64,000 bases of DNA from contig NZ_LNKT01000001.1 of the NCBI RefSeq assembly GCF_001595645.1, positions 62,001-126,000 on the forward strand, read 5' to 3'. Below the pieces are notes generated by a model that had not been told where the DNA came from, ran no database searches, and saw only the letters and a list, made by a program, of their open reading frames with translations. The stretch comes from Sulfurovum riftiae (GTDB lineage: Bacteria > Campylobacterota > Campylobacteria > Campylobacterales > Sulfurovaceae). A program made the translations under genes and the position numbers. Below, piece by piece: positions 46,461-56,929 of the stretch; the first letter of the stretch is position 1; each line of letters starts with the position of its first letter.

Positions 46461-47127
46461 TGTCATTAATGCTTCCCAACTTACCCTGGCGTATGACAAC
46501 GGTAAGAAAGAGATCATCAAAAATGCCAACTTCAGCATCAAAAAAGGGGAGTTCGTTTTCATTACGGGGCCGAGCGGTTCGGGGAAATCAACACTGCTCA
46601 AGGCGCTGTACGGTGCTTTGAAACCTACAAGCGGGAACCTGATCGTCGGGGGACTTGATCTGGCTGATATCAGTACGGGGAAACTGCAGGAACTGCGTAC
46701 CCATCTGGGGATCATCTTTCAGGACTACAAACTGGTCAATGAGTGGACGGTAGCCAAGAATGTGGTGCTGCCCCTGATGATCGCAGGGTATTCCGTCGAT
46801 GTACAGAACACACAGGCACAGAGGCTGCTCAAGCATGTCAAACTCTCCGAACATGCCGACAAATACCCTCTGGAACTGAGTGGTGGTGAGCAGCAGAGGG
46901 TAGGGGTTGCAAGGGCTTTGGCCAAAAACCCGGTCGTGATACTGGCGGATGAGCCTACCGGGAACCTCGATGACTACTCTTCAAATGTCATCTGGGACCT
47001 GATGGAAAATGCCTGTCAGCAGCTGGAGACCACGGTACTGGTCGTCACCCACAAAATACCGACGATCTTCTCACTGCCGTACAGACATTTCATCATTGAA
47101 AGCAAGGGTGTCTATGAAGTTCATTAA
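46453..47127 (+). CDS. ftsE: Cell-division ABC transporter ATP-binding protein FtsE
   Basis: 224 residues. Walker A GPSGSGKSTLLKAL, Q-loop FQDYKLVNEW, signature LSGGEQQRVGVARAL, Walker B VVILADEPTGNLDD and the switch His (VVTHK). FtsEX does not transport but switches periplasmic amidase activators on at the septum. It overlaps ftsX by 14 bp. Confidence 0.96.
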   Translation: MSNVINASQLTLAYDNGKKEIIKNANFSIKKGEFVFITGPSGSGKSTLLKALYGALKPTSGNLIVGGLDLADISTGKLQELRTHLGIIFQDYKLVNEWTVAKNVVLPLMIAGYSVDVQNTQAQRLLKHVKLSEHADKYPLELSGGEQQRVGVARALAKNPVVILADEPTGNLDDYSSNVIWDLMENACQQLETTVLVVTHKIPTIFSLPYRHFIIESKGVYEVH

Positions 47128-47929
47128 AAACCATCTCATGTTCATACTGCCGCTGATGGCGATCCTGCTCGGTATAGAGTTCTACCTGGTCTTTGACCGG
47201 ACGACGGACTCCTATGAAAAAGGACTCAAAGAGGGATACTCCATGTTCGTGGTGAGCAAGAAGCCTATGACACTCGAAACCTTCAAGGCACTCAATTCGC
47301 ATATTGACAGTTCTGAAACGATCAGGCGGCAGGATGTGGTAAAAGACATAGTCAAAGGGATCAGCAAAGACAATGAGAAAGAGATACTCAAAGCTTTGCC
47401 CTATTTTTACAACGTAGGGCTAGATTCCTATGTGGATACCGCCGAGCTTGAGAAGATCAAAGCCGACCTTGAAGCCAATGCGGATATCAAGAGGGTTGAG
47501 ACATTCGGAAGCTCCTACAGCTCTGCCTACAGGCTCTTTGCCTTTATCAAATTCACCCTGAAGCTCTTCATCGGATTCATGGGTATCGTAAGCCTTTTCC
47601 TGATCATCAAACAGATGGAGATATGGAAGTATGCCCATAAGCGCCGTATGCAGGTCATGGAGATATTCGGTGCGCCGATGATGCTGCGTTCGGGAGTACT
47701 TTTCAAAGTGGCTATTGCAGATGCCATTGTCGCTACACTGATCACAGCGATGATCTTCCTCTATATCAAGTTCCAGTGGGCGGCACAGAGCGGGATAGAG
47801 ATCATGATGAAGAACCAGGAAGACCTTTTTAGGCTGAGTGATATCGCCATTCTACTGGGGGCGGCACTGGTGATCGTCATTGTTGCAGTATATTCAGTAG
47901 TATTCTCGAGCAGCGGAGTCGAGGAGTGA
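47114..47929 (+). CDS. ftsX: Cell-division protein FtsX
   Basis: 271 residues. Four membrane segments: residues ~7-25, then after a periplasmic loop of ~135 residues (containing KDIVKGISKDNEKEILKALP) three more near 165-185, 212-235 and 245-265. This is the FtsX/MacB topology. The periplasmic loop is expected to hold EnvC, encoded next. The start at 47114 is chosen inside ftsE; the frame reads MKFIKNHLMFILPLMAILLG. Confidence 0.93.
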   Translation: MKFIKNHLMFILPLMAILLGIEFYLVFDRTTDSYEKGLKEGYSMFVVSKKPMTLETFKALNSHIDSSETIRRQDVVKDIVKGISKDNEKEILKALPYFYNVGLDSYVDTAELEKIKADLEANADIKRVETFGSSYSSAYRLFAFIKFTLKLFIGFMGIVSLFLIIKQMEIWKYAHKRRMQVMEIFGAPMMLRSGVLFKVAIADAIVATLITAMIFLYIKFQWAAQSGIEIMMKNQEDLFRLSDIAILLGAALVIVIVAVYSVVFSSSGVEE

Positions 47930-49308
47930 GACACCTACTGTTCTCTTTTTTTATTATCTCGACACTGCTTTTCAGTGCTTCGACGACCACGAAGATAAAG
48001 AAATCGAAAAAAGATCTTACTACCATCGTCAAGGACAAGAAGAAGACGAGCAGGCAGCTTGACAAGATCGCCAAAGACATCAAGGCAGCCGAAAAAGAGA
48101 TCGCTGCACTGAGCAAGAAGATCGAAGCGCTCGAAGCGGACCAGAGCAAGAACGAAGCACGGTATGAAGTACTGAAAAAAGAGCTTGCCTCTTCGAAGTC
48201 CGAGCTTGAGAAGACCAGCAGGCTCCTGAAAGAGAAACACCAGAAGTTCATCTCTCTGCTTTCAGAGCAGTTCTCGGTCATCTTTGCGATGAAACAGGCG
48301 CAACATGAACCTACACGTGATTCCATTATATCCCAGGAGATTTACAAGGCGTACAAGACACTCAATGCGCGGGAGCTTGAAGTACTGAAAAAAGATATCT
48401 TCGCACTGCGCAAACGCAAAAAAGAGAAGCTGGCACTCCAAAAGAAAACGCAGAGCGAGATCAAACGTATCATCAGGCAGCGTGAAAGCTATGCACAGAA
48501 AAAGAAAGCCAAAGAGAAGCTGCTGAAAAAACTGGCAGCCGATGAAGAGAAGTACAATGCCAAACTTGCGAAGATAGAGGACAAGCAGAACGACCTGCGT
48601 GCGACATTGGCAAAACTGAATATCCTGCATAAGCAGGAAGTGGAAGAGGCGCGTAAACGTGCCGAAGCAAGAAAAGAGGCCCTGCGTCTTGAAAAAGAGC
48701 GAAAAAGACGTATACGTAAAGAGAAAGAGCTTGCACGTGCCAAGGCACGAAAGGCCAAAGAAGCACTGAAGAGAGCCAAAACCGAAGAGGCCAAAAAGAA
48801 AGCACGTCTGGCAGCCAGCAAGGCAGCCAAAGAGGTCAAAGCGGTCGAACTCAAATCCAAGAAACAGAGCGACAGGGTACGGCAGATAAACTCTTCCTAT
48901 AAAAAAGAAAAAGTGGCTGCCTACCGCGGAGGAAAGACGATACCGCCCATCAGAGGGGCAAAGGTCGTCAAGAAGTTCGGTACCTATATCGATCCGATCT
49001 ATAAGATCAAGATATTCAACGAATCGATCACGCTGCAGGCACCTTCTTCTCCCGCAAAAGTACAGAACGTACTGAATGGAAAGGTTGTGTTTGCCGGAAA
49101 GAGCAGTATGCTCGGAAAGGTGGTCGTTGTTGCCCACAGCGGCAAGATGCATACGGTCTATGCCGGCCTCTCCAAGATCGCGCCGAACATCAAGGTCGGA
49201 CGCAAGATCAAAAAGGGATATGTCATAGGAAAGGTCAAGAAGAAACTGATGTTTCAGGCGACCAAAAACTCCAAGCACATCAACCCGCTGAAACTGATCC
49301 GGATCTGA
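47926..49308 (+). CDS. envC: EnvC-like murein hydrolase activator with metal-less LytM domain
   Basis: 460 residues. Signal peptide (MRHLLFSFFIISTLLFSAS), a long Lys/Glu/Ala-rich coiled coil (about 20-310), and a C-terminal LytM/M23 domain (~350-455). The zinc ligands are missing: the HxxxD motif region reads NESITLQAP and the usual YAHL is YAGL, as in E. coli EnvC, which activates amidases instead of cutting. GTG start with a four-base overlap to ftsX. Its probable targets are the two amidases at 54.9-56.9 kb. Confidence 0.9.
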   Translation: MRHLLFSFFIISTLLFSASTTTKIKKSKKDLTTIVKDKKKTSRQLDKIAKDIKAAEKEIAALSKKIEALEADQSKNEARYEVLKKELASSKSELEKTSRLLKEKHQKFISLLSEQFSVIFAMKQAQHEPTRDSIISQEIYKAYKTLNARELEVLKKDIFALRKRKKEKLALQKKTQSEIKRIIRQRESYAQKKKAKEKLLKKLAADEEKYNAKLAKIEDKQNDLRATLAKLNILHKQEVEEARKRAEARKEALRLEKERKRRIRKEKELARAKARKAKEALKRAKTEEAKKKARLAASKAAKEVKAVELKSKKQSDRVRQINSSYKKEKVAAYRGGKTIPPIRGAKVVKKFGTYIDPIYKIKIFNESITLQAPSSPAKVQNVLNGKVVFAGKSSMLGKVVVVAHSGKMHTVYAGLSKIAPNIKVGRKIKKGYVIGKVKKKLMFQATKNSKHINPLKLIRI

Positions 49309-49344
49309 CCTTATTTGCCCCTGCAAAATCGCTTTAAACCCCTC

Positions 49345-50100
<756 letters not shown>

Positions 50101-50101
50101 T

Positions 50102-50149
50102 GCTAACGCTGTGTTAACTTCAGCAGTTGGCTCATGCGACTGGTCGCAT
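50102..50149 (-). repeat. Structured intergenic element, family 2 copy B
   Basis: On the minus strand: ATGCGAC-CA-GTCGCAT hairpin, then GAGCCAACTGCTGAAGT, then ACACAGCGTTAGC. Compared with copy A at 5448-5543 the middle ~28 bases are absent and the hairpin sequence differs while pairing is kept. It lies between pyrH and rpoZ and may also act on their transcripts. Confidence 0.6.
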
Positions 50150-50192
50150 TTGTAAAAGTTAAATTATTTATTTTTATAAAAAAAGGAAAACC

Positions 50193-50399
50193 ATGAGAAC
50201 AGAACAATTGACTGCAAAAGCACTTGAAAAAGTAAACTTTGACAAATACCTGTTGGCAAATGCTGTAGGAAAAAGAGCGGAAAAGATCGCCAACGGTGCC
50301 GAGATACTGCTCGATATTGATACAAGCAACATGAAGTATGCTGATATTGCACTGCGTGAGATCGCGGAAGGCAAGATCACTGTAAGTCTGGAAGGCTAA
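50193..50399 (+). CDS. rpoZ: RNA polymerase omega subunit
   Basis: 68 residues. [36 protein letters not shown] and the [14 protein letters not shown] segment fit RpoZ. It assists assembly of RNA polymerase and is part of a ppGpp site in proteobacteria, a link to the adjacent spoT gene. AAAGGA precedes the ATG. Confidence 0.95.
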   Translation: MRTEQLTAKALEKVNFDKYLLANAVGKRAEKIANGAEILLDIDTSNMKYADIALREIAEGKITVSLEG

Positions 50400-50405
50400 A
50401 ACCCT

Positions 50406-52559
50406 TTGGACGCTTTTTTATCGAAAGCTAAATCGATACACAGCATAGAAGAGGCAAAAGCCCTTCTGTGGGAACAGGTCCCCAACCCCCATCCCTCTAC
50501 CCTTAAAGCACTCGAACTTGCAATGACGGCCCATGACGGGCAAAAACGCAAAAGTGGCGAACCCTACATCGTACATCCCATACTGGTTGCAGCGATCACT
50601 GCAGCTTTCTCCAATGACGAGACCATGGTGCAAGCAGCACTGCTGCACGATGTCGTGGAAGATACCTCTTTTGATATTGAAGACCTCAGAGAAGAATTTG
50701 GCGATGATGTTGCGCACCTGGTCGAGGGGCTGACGAAGATCGTCGAGCTTCGTTATGAAGAGCTGGCACCTTCCGGTTCGGATGAACGACTTATCAATTC
50801 GGCACTTACTTTCCGGAAAATGCTTATTGCATCCATCAAAGATATACGCGTACTGGTGATCAAACTCTGCGACAGACTGCACAATATGCTTACCCTTGAT
50901 GCGCTTTCTCCCCAAAAGCAGAAACGGATCGCGGAAGAGACGCTTGTCGTGTATGCGCCCATTGCGCACAGACTGGGGATCTCCCGCTTGAAGAACAGTC
51001 TTGAAGACTTGAGTTTCTTCTATATCTATCCCGATGATTACAAAAAGATCGATACCTATATCAGGAGCAACGCCCAGAACCTGCAGTTCAAGCTCAATGC
51101 GTTCATCGGCAATGTCAAAGACACCATGTACAAGGATGGCTTTCTCGATAAGGATTTCGAGATCATCGGCAGGGTGAAACACTACTACTCCATCTACCTG
51201 AAAATGCACAGAAAAGGTGTGAGCATCGATGAGGTATTGGACCTTCTTGCCATTCGTATCATCGTCAAAGAACCTATAGAGTGTTACCGGGTGCTCGGCT
51301 TGATGCACCTAAACTTCACACCGCTTATCTCCCGTTTCAAGGACTATATCGCGGTTCCCAAAGAGAACGGCTATAAGACCATCCATACGACACTCTTTGA
51401 CGAAGAGGGGATCGTGGAAGCACAGATCCGTACCGAAGAGATGCACCGGCTGGCAGAATACGGTGTCGCGGCACACTGGAAATACAAAGACGGCGGGGAC
51501 AGTGTGAATCTCGAATGGCTTGAAAGCCTGCATTACCAGAATGAATCGGTCGAAGAGTTCTACGAACTGGCGAAATCGGACCTCTTCTCCGAAGATATCA
51601 CGGTCTTCTCTCCCAAGGGGGATTACTTCACCCTTCCCAAAGGTTCCGTAGCACTTGACTTTGCCTATGCCATTCACTCGGAAGTCGGTGCCAATGCAAC
51701 AGGTGCACTGGTGAACAAACACAAGTCCTCGCTTCTGACGGTCCTCAAAAACGGGGATATCGTCAAGATTCTCAAAGATGACGAGCCGCATCTTCACTGC
51801 TCCTGGATCGATACGGTCAAAACCTCCAAAGCCAAAGAGGGCATACGCAGTCACTGCCGTGCAAGGATCAAAGAGACCGATACGCTCAGTGCCTACAATA
51901 TTCTGGGAACACTCTTTTCCCGACATCCCGACAAGATAAAGCTGCTCATACAGCGGATGAATCTTCAGGATTCGATCCATAAACTTCCCTCACAGCTCTC
52001 CTATTACAAAGATGTGATCCATAAGGTTGCGGAGTATATGGGAGAGAAAGAGGTACGTTTCTGGGAACTGCTGAAACGCGGGTACAAGAAGCCGAAACTC
52101 AAAGAGATCGAGCACTTCCGTTTCTACACCAACAAGCCGCTTGACGGGGTGGAGTTCGATTACTGCTGTCATCCGAAAGTCGGCGACCAGATCGTTGCAT
52201 TTTATAAGGACAGTAAGGCTATCATACACCATAAATTATGCAAGCATGCCTATGCCAAGATCAAGGCGGGTGAGGAGATGGTCTATGTGAACTGGCGTTC
52301 CTCGAAAATGTCACGTTACAGGCTTATCATCAGTCTTCAGAACCAGAAAGGTGCACTTGCGGATATGCTGATGAAACTGACACAGCTCGATCTGAATGTC
52401 ATCAGTATCGAACTGGGTATTCAGAGTTCGGAGAGCGCAGAGTACTGCCAGCTGGAAGTGGAAAGCAGCGAAAGTAAAAAGAATCAGCTTGAAGAGAGAC
52501 TGGCACAGCGTTTCAAGCTCATCGATATCATCAGTCTGGATGATGCATACAACAAATAG
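50406..52559 (+). CDS. spoT: Bifunctional (p)ppGpp synthetase/hydrolase
   Basis: 717 residues. HD hydrolase domain (AALLHDVVEDTSFDIEDL), synthetase domain (GRVKHYYSIYLKMHRKG, DLLAIRIIV, KENGYKTIHTTLF, EEMHRLAEYGVAAHWKYK), TGS domain (ITVFSPKGDYFTLPKGSVALDFAYAIH) and a C-terminal ACT domain (YRLIISLQNQKGALADMLMKL). Both activities look intact, as expected for the only Rel/Spo enzyme of Campylobacterota. The start is TTG 9 bases after GGAAGG at the end of rpoZ. Confidence 0.96.
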   Translation: MDAFLSKAKSIHSIEEAKALLWEQVPNPHPSTLKALELAMTAHDGQKRKSGEPYIVHPILVAAITAAFSNDETMVQAALLHDVVEDTSFDIEDLREEFGDDVAHLVEGLTKIVELRYEELAPSGSDERLINSALTFRKMLIASIKDIRVLVIKLCDRLHNMLTLDALSPQKQKRIAEETLVVYAPIAHRLGISRLKNSLEDLSFFYIYPDDYKKIDTYIRSNAQNLQFKLNAFIGNVKDTMYKDGFLDKDFEIIGRVKHYYSIYLKMHRKGVSIDEVLDLLAIRIIVKEPIECYRVLGLMHLNFTPLISRFKDYIAVPKENGYKTIHTTLFDEEGIVEAQIRTEEMHRLAEYGVAAHWKYKDGGDSVNLEWLESLHYQNESVEEFYELAKSDLFSEDITVFSPKGDYFTLPKGSVALDFAYAIHSEVGANATGALVNKHKSSLLTVLKNGDIVKILKDDEPHLHCSWIDTVKTSKAKEGIRSHCRARIKETDTLSAYNILGTLFSRHPDKIKLLIQRMNLQDSIHKLPSQLSYYKDVIHKVAEYMGEKEVRFWELLKRGYKKPKLKEIEHFRFYTNKPLDGVEFDYCCHPKVGDQIVAFYKDSKAIIHHKLCKHAYAKIKAGEEMVYVNWRSSKMSRYRLIISLQNQKGALADMLMKLTQLDLNVISIELGIQSSESAEYCQLEVESSESKKNQLEERLAQRFKLIDIISLDDAYNK

Positions 52560-52580
52560 TAAGAAAGAAGAAGGAAAGAA

Positions 52581-53783
52581 ATGGTAGAACAGGCACTGGA
52601 AGAGATAAACAGAGGTACAGCGGAGATCATCGATATGGAGAGGATCGAGAAACTGGTCTCGAAGTATTATGAGGACGGTACGACCTATACGGTCAAAGCA
52701 GGGTTCGACCCTACCGGAGCCGACCTGCACCTCGGACATACCGTACTTCTGCAGAAGCTCAGGGCCTTTCAGAAGCATGGCGGACGTGTACAGCTGCTTA
52801 TCGGTGATTTTACGGCGATGATCGGTGATCCGACAGGCAAAAGCGAGACCAGAAAGGTCCTTGACCGTACCACGATCCTCGAGAATGCGCAGACCTATCA
52901 GGACCAGGTCTTCAATATACTCGATGAAAGCAAGACAGATGTGGTCTTCAACTCGACCTGGCTTGAAGCACTGGGTGCTGCGGGTATGGTCTCTCTGACC
53001 ACGACCTTCAATGTCGCACGGATGCTTGAGCGGGACGATTTCGAAAAACGCTATAAAAGCGGGAAAAGCATCTCCATTTCCGAATTCATCTACCCGCTGC
53101 TTCAGGGCTATGATTCGGTGGAGCTCCAAAGCGACATCGAGATCGGCGGGACGGACCAGAAATTCAACCTGCTTATGGGCAGGTTCCTTCAGCGTGCCTA
53201 TGAAATAGACAAAGAACAGGCTGTACTGATGATGCCTATTCTGGAAGGGCTTGACGGTGTACAGAAGATGAGCAAATCGCTCAACAACTACATCGGGATC
53301 ACGGAAGAGCCCAAAGAGATCTATGCCAAGACGCTCTCCATCTCCGACGAGTTGATGTGGCGCTACTATGAACTTCTGAGTGAAAAACCGCTTGCCGAGA
53401 TCGCGAAGATGAAAGAGGAAGTCGAAAAGGGTGTTCTTCACCCCAAAAAGGCCAAAGAAAACCTTGCACTTGAGCTGGTTACAAGATTCTATAATGAAGA
53501 GTTGGCTACACTAGCTAAAGAAGAGTTTGACAATGTGTTCAAAGCCAACCAGCTTCCTTCGGACATGAATGAAGTGGAAGTGGAAGAGGGCATCTGGATC
53601 TGCAAAGCCCTGGTCGATGCGGGCATAGAGCCTTCCACCTCGCAAGCAAGAAGAGATATCAAGCAGGGTGCGGTAAGGATCGATCAGGAGAAGATCTCCG
53701 ATGAGAAACTCAATTTGCAGAGCGGGGAGTATATCCTCCAGGTAGGAAAGAGAAAATTTGCAAAAGTGAAGGTGGGAGCATGA
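52581..53783 (+). CDS. tyrS: Tyrosyl-tRNA synthetase
   Basis: 400 residues, TyrZ-like long form. HIGH-type motif FDPTGADLHLGHTVLLQKL, GDFTAMIGDPTGKSETR, GGTDQKFNLLMGR and KMSKSLNNYIG are visible, and the C-terminal S4 domain (about 335-395) ends the protein. AAGGAAAG precedes the ATG. It overlaps the next gene by four bases (ATGA). Confidence 0.97.
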   Translation: MVEQALEEINRGTAEIIDMERIEKLVSKYYEDGTTYTVKAGFDPTGADLHLGHTVLLQKLRAFQKHGGRVQLLIGDFTAMIGDPTGKSETRKVLDRTTILENAQTYQDQVFNILDESKTDVVFNSTWLEALGAAGMVSLTTTFNVARMLERDDFEKRYKSGKSISISEFIYPLLQGYDSVELQSDIEIGGTDQKFNLLMGRFLQRAYEIDKEQAVLMMPILEGLDGVQKMSKSLNNYIGITEEPKEIYAKTLSISDELMWRYYELLSEKPLAEIAKMKEEVEKGVLHPKKAKENLALELVTRFYNEELATLAKEEFDNVFKANQLPSDMNEVEVEEGIWICKALVDAGIEPSTSQARRDIKQGAVRIDQEKISDEKLNLQSGEYILQVGKRKFAKVKVGA

Positions 53784-54889
53784 CATTTAAACCATTGAAA
53801 ATCGGAAAATACACCATAGAGAAGCCGATCATCCAGGGAGGAATGGGGGTAGGTATCTCCTGGGACCAGTTGGCAGGTACGGTCTCCAAAGAGGGCGGCC
53901 TCGGCGTGATCTCGGCGGTAGGTACCGGTGTTTACAAGAACAGAAAATATCTTGACAGCAAAGAGATGGTGGGTAAAGAGCACAGACCGCTCGAGGCGAT
54001 CAACTTCTATTCGTACAATGCTCTCAAACACATTTTTGACAATGCCAGGGAGATCTGCGGCGATGCACCGCTGGCAGCCAACATCCTGTATGCACAGAGC
54101 GAATACAACCGTGTCGTTGAAGATGCCTGCAAAGCAGGAGCAGATATCATCATCACCGGAGCAGGACTGCCTCTGACCATGCCTGAAGCGGCCAAGGACT
54201 ACCCTGATGTAGCACTTGTGCCCATAGTCTCTACAGCCAAGGCACTTCGTATTCTCTGCAGAAGATGGAAAAAGACCCATGACAGACTGCCTGACGCGGT
54301 GATCGTTGAAGGCCCGTTGAGCGGTGGACACCAGGGGTTCAAATATGATGAGTGTTTCCTCCCTGAGAATCAGCTTGAGGAGATCCTGCCGCCGGTGGTG
54401 GAAGAGGCGAAAGAGTGGGGAGACATCCCTGTCATCGCTGCTGGCGGTGTCTGGGACCATGATGACATCGTCAGAATGATGGAACTGGGTGCCAGCGGTG
54501 TACAGTTGGGGACAAGATTCATCGGAACGGTCGAATGTGACGCAAGCGATACCTTCAAAAAGATCATACTCGGTGCGAAAGAGGAAGATATCCAACTTTT
54601 CAAATCTCCTGTTGGATACCCCGCGCGCGGTGTAAGAACAGAGTTGCATAAACGCATCGAAGAGGGAACAGCACCCAAGGTGGCTTGTATCTCCAACTGT
54701 GTGGCACCGTGTCATCGGGGAGAAGAGGCGAAGATCGTCGGTTACTGTATTGCCGACAGATTGACGGATGCCTATGACGGTATTGCGGAGACAGGACTCT
54801 TCTTTACCGGAGCCAACGGCTACAGGCTTACAGAGATCATCACGGTCAAAGAGCTGATGGACAAACTGATGAACGGTGAAGAAAAATAG
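53780..54889 (+). CDS. Nitronate monooxygenase family flavoprotein
   Basis: 369 residues. FMN-binding TIM barrel of the 2-nitropropane dioxygenase/NMO type: PIIQGGMGVGISWDQLAGTVSKEGGLGVI, GADIIITGAGLPLTMP, VEGPLSGGHQGFKYDEC, PVIAAGGVWDHDDIVRMMELGASGVQLGTRFIGTVEC. Cys residues at VACISNCVAPCHRGEEA resemble a metal or cluster site, present in some family members. Real substrate unknown; enoyl reductase FabK is a relative. The position between tyrS and the amidase gene is conserved. Confidence 0.88.
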   Translation: MTFKPLKIGKYTIEKPIIQGGMGVGISWDQLAGTVSKEGGLGVISAVGTGVYKNRKYLDSKEMVGKEHRPLEAINFYSYNALKHIFDNAREICGDAPLAANILYAQSEYNRVVEDACKAGADIIITGAGLPLTMPEAAKDYPDVALVPIVSTAKALRILCRRWKKTHDRLPDAVIVEGPLSGGHQGFKYDECFLPENQLEEILPPVVEEAKEWGDIPVIAAGGVWDHDDIVRMMELGASGVQLGTRFIGTVECDASDTFKKIILGAKEEDIQLFKSPVGYPARGVRTELHKRIEEGTAPKVACISNCVAPCHRGEEAKIVGYCIADRLTDAYDGIAETGLFFTGANGYRLTEIITVKELMDKLMNGEEK

Positions 54890-54890
54890 A

Positions 54891-56123
54891 GTGAAACTCC
54901 TCCGGCTGCTTTGTGTCATTTTTTTTACCCCTGTTCTGCTTTTTTCCTCTGTGACGCTGCTGAAGAGAGCAGAGTTGCAAAAAGGGGAACTGCATCTGCT
55001 TTTCAACAAGGCATACGACAAAAGTAATATCAAACATTTTACACTGAAAAATCCCTACCGTGAGGTTTTTGACCTTCGGGGCGTACGGCTCTCCAACAAA
55101 CGTGTAGGCAGTTCACTCAAGTCTAAACACTGCAGGTCCATCCGGGTTTCCCAATATCAGAAAAATACCGTGCGTATCGTCATAGAGACAGGAAAAAAGT
55201 ATATCTGCAATGCCTATCAGCCGCTTTTTTCCTACAACAGTTACAATATTCCTCTACCGAAGTTCAAAGTTTCCAAAGTATCGAAAAGCAAAAATCAGCA
55301 GAATATCAAGAAGAAGATAGAGGCGTATATCAAAGATACTTCCAGCAAAGTAGCGGCAGCCTACAAGAGTTCGCAACATGTATCCGGGAAACCGGCAAAA
55401 CATATTTCCAAAAGAGTACATGCCCATGAGCGTATTGTGATCGATGCGGGACATGGCGGGCACGATACCGGAGCGATGGTCGGCGGGAAAAAAGAGAAGG
55501 ACCTTGTGCTGCAGATCGCCAAACGTCTGGAGAGACAGCTGAAAAAACGGGGATACCTGGTCTCCATGACAAGACGGGATGACCGTTTTTTGAAGCTCCC
55601 GCAGCGAACGCGTATCGCTGACAGAAAAGATGCCAAGGTCTTTGTCTCCATCCATGCGAACTCGGTACCGAAGAAAAAACGAAGCCGTGTGCACGGGGTG
55701 GAGACCTTCTTCCTGCAGACGACAAGGGATGCCAGATCACAGCGTATCGCGGCACGTGAGAACAAGGCTGTACTCAAAGGAGCGGGAAACAAGCTGAGTA
55801 AACAGGTCATCATAGACTCTGTACTTAACGGCCCGAAAATAGTACAATCCAACAAGCTGGCCATCGATGTACAACGGCGCATCATGACCAACCTGCATCT
55901 CTATTACAGCGGTGTGAAGGATGGCGGGGTGAGACATGCCCCTTTCTGGGTGCTCGTGGGTGCAAGCAGGCCGTCCATTCTGGTAGAAGTGGGGTATATT
56001 TCACACCCCAGAGAGAGAAAAAGGCTTTTTACGCCCAAGTACCAGGAGCTTATCGCCAAAGGGATCGCGGAGGGGATAGACAACTATCTCAACAACCGAA
56101 GAAAAGAGATCGACCTTGATTAG
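54891..56123 (+). CDS. amiC: N-acetylmuramoyl-L-alanine amidase (AMIN + Amidase_3)
   Basis: 410 residues. Signal peptide (MKLLRLLCVIFFTPVLLFSS), an N-terminal AMIN-like beta domain (~35-115) for septal murein binding, a Lys/Ser-rich linker, and an Amidase_3 domain with zinc ligands in IVIDAGHGGHDTGAM, VSIHANS and the catalytic Glu in LVEVGYISHPRE. The insert ETFFLQTTRDARSQRIAARENKAVLKG probably includes the autoinhibitory helix relieved by EnvC. GTG start at 54891 is preferred over GTG 54876, which overlaps the previous gene. Confidence 0.92.
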   Translation: MKLLRLLCVIFFTPVLLFSSVTLLKRAELQKGELHLLFNKAYDKSNIKHFTLKNPYREVFDLRGVRLSNKRVGSSLKSKHCRSIRVSQYQKNTVRIVIETGKKYICNAYQPLFSYNSYNIPLPKFKVSKVSKSKNQQNIKKKIEAYIKDTSSKVAAAYKSSQHVSGKPAKHISKRVHAHERIVIDAGHGGHDTGAMVGGKKEKDLVLQIAKRLERQLKKRGYLVSMTRRDDRFLKLPQRTRIADRKDAKVFVSIHANSVPKKKRSRVHGVETFFLQTTRDARSQRIAARENKAVLKGAGNKLSKQVIIDSVLNGPKIVQSNKLAIDVQRRIMTNLHLYYSGVKDGGVRHAPFWVLVGASRPSILVEVGYISHPRERKRLFTPKYQELIAKGIAEGIDNYLNNRRKEIDLD

Positions 56124-56145
56124 GTCATTAAAAAGGAGAGTAACG

Positions 56146-56919
56146 ATGCGATATATCAGATATTTTTTGACAGGCATGACGGCACTGTTCGTCCTGAGCG
56201 GATGCGGTGGCCCGAGCAGGTCCGATTCACTGGTCGTGATCGATGCGGGGCATGGCGGACATGACTGCGGTGCGCAGTGTGACGGCAAGCAGGAGAAAGA
56301 GCTTGTACTGCAGATCACACAGCAATTGGCAAAAGAGTTCAAACGAAAAGGGTACAGGGTCTATCTTACCAGGGGCAGGGACAAGTTCCTGAAACTGGGG
56401 GAGAGAACGAAGATCGCCGACAAGATGGATGCAAAGGTCTTCATCTCCATCCATGCGAACGCCATTGCCAACAAAAACCGTTTTGAAGCGGTGGAAGGCA
56501 TTGAAACCTATTTCCTCCAGAAAACAAGAGATGCAAGGTCTCAGAGGGTTGCAGCCAGAGAGAATGCCGCAGTACTGCAGGGTACGGACAAGCTGAGCCG
56601 GGATGTCATCATCGATGCGGTCCTGAACGGCCCCAAGATCGTAGAATCGAACAAGCTGGCCATCGATGTGCAGAACGGTATGATGAGACAGATACAGAGC
56701 AGATACAAGGATGCCATCAATGGCGGTGTAAGACCCGCACCGTTCTATGTTCTTGTCGGAGCGAGCAGGCCTTCCATTCTGGTGGAAGTAGGGTACATTA
56801 CCAACTCAAAAGAGAGAGAAAGGCTTTTCAAGCCTGACTACCAGAAACGTATCGCCAAAGGCATCGTCGAAGGTGTCAGCAGGTACCTCGATAACCGAAA
56901 GGCGGAGACAGGGGTCTGA
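56146..56919 (+). CDS. Lipoprotein N-acetylmuramoyl-L-alanine amidase (Amidase_3)
   Basis: 257 residues. Lipobox FVLSGCGG, then directly an Amidase_3 domain: LVVIDAGHGGHDCGAQCDGKQEKEL, VFISIHANAI, SRPSILVEVGYITNSKERERLF. It is a tandem paralogue of the previous gene but lacks the AMIN domain and is membrane-anchored instead; the inhibitory-helix segment (TYFLQKTRDARSQRVAARENAAVL) is kept. Two extra Cys lie near the first zinc motif. AAGGAGAG precedes the ATG at 56146. Confidence 0.9.
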   Translation: MRYIRYFLTGMTALFVLSGCGGPSRSDSLVVIDAGHGGHDCGAQCDGKQEKELVLQITQQLAKEFKRKGYRVYLTRGRDKFLKLGERTKIADKMDAKVFISIHANAIANKNRFEAVEGIETYFLQKTRDARSQRVAARENAAVLQGTDKLSRDVIIDAVLNGPKIVESNKLAIDVQNGMMRQIQSRYKDAINGGVRPAPFYVLVGASRPSILVEVGYITNSKERERLFKPDYQKRIAKGIVEGVSRYLDNRKAETGV

Positions 56920-56929
56920 GTCAGACAGA

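Noticed and set aside
48262-49326. 354-residue minus-strand ORF opposite envC
   Set aside because: It is the antisense of a Lys/Glu-rich coiled coil; the protein is Phe/Leu/Cys-rich without domains, and envC has motifs, a signal peptide and coupling to ftsX.
52311-53441. 376-residue minus-strand ORF opposite spoT/tyrS
   Set aside because: Overlaps two conserved genes fully; no motif seen.
53684-55033. 449-residue minus-strand ORF opposite the NMO gene and amiC start
   Set aside because: No recognisable motif, and it runs across two well-supported plus-strand genes and their junction.
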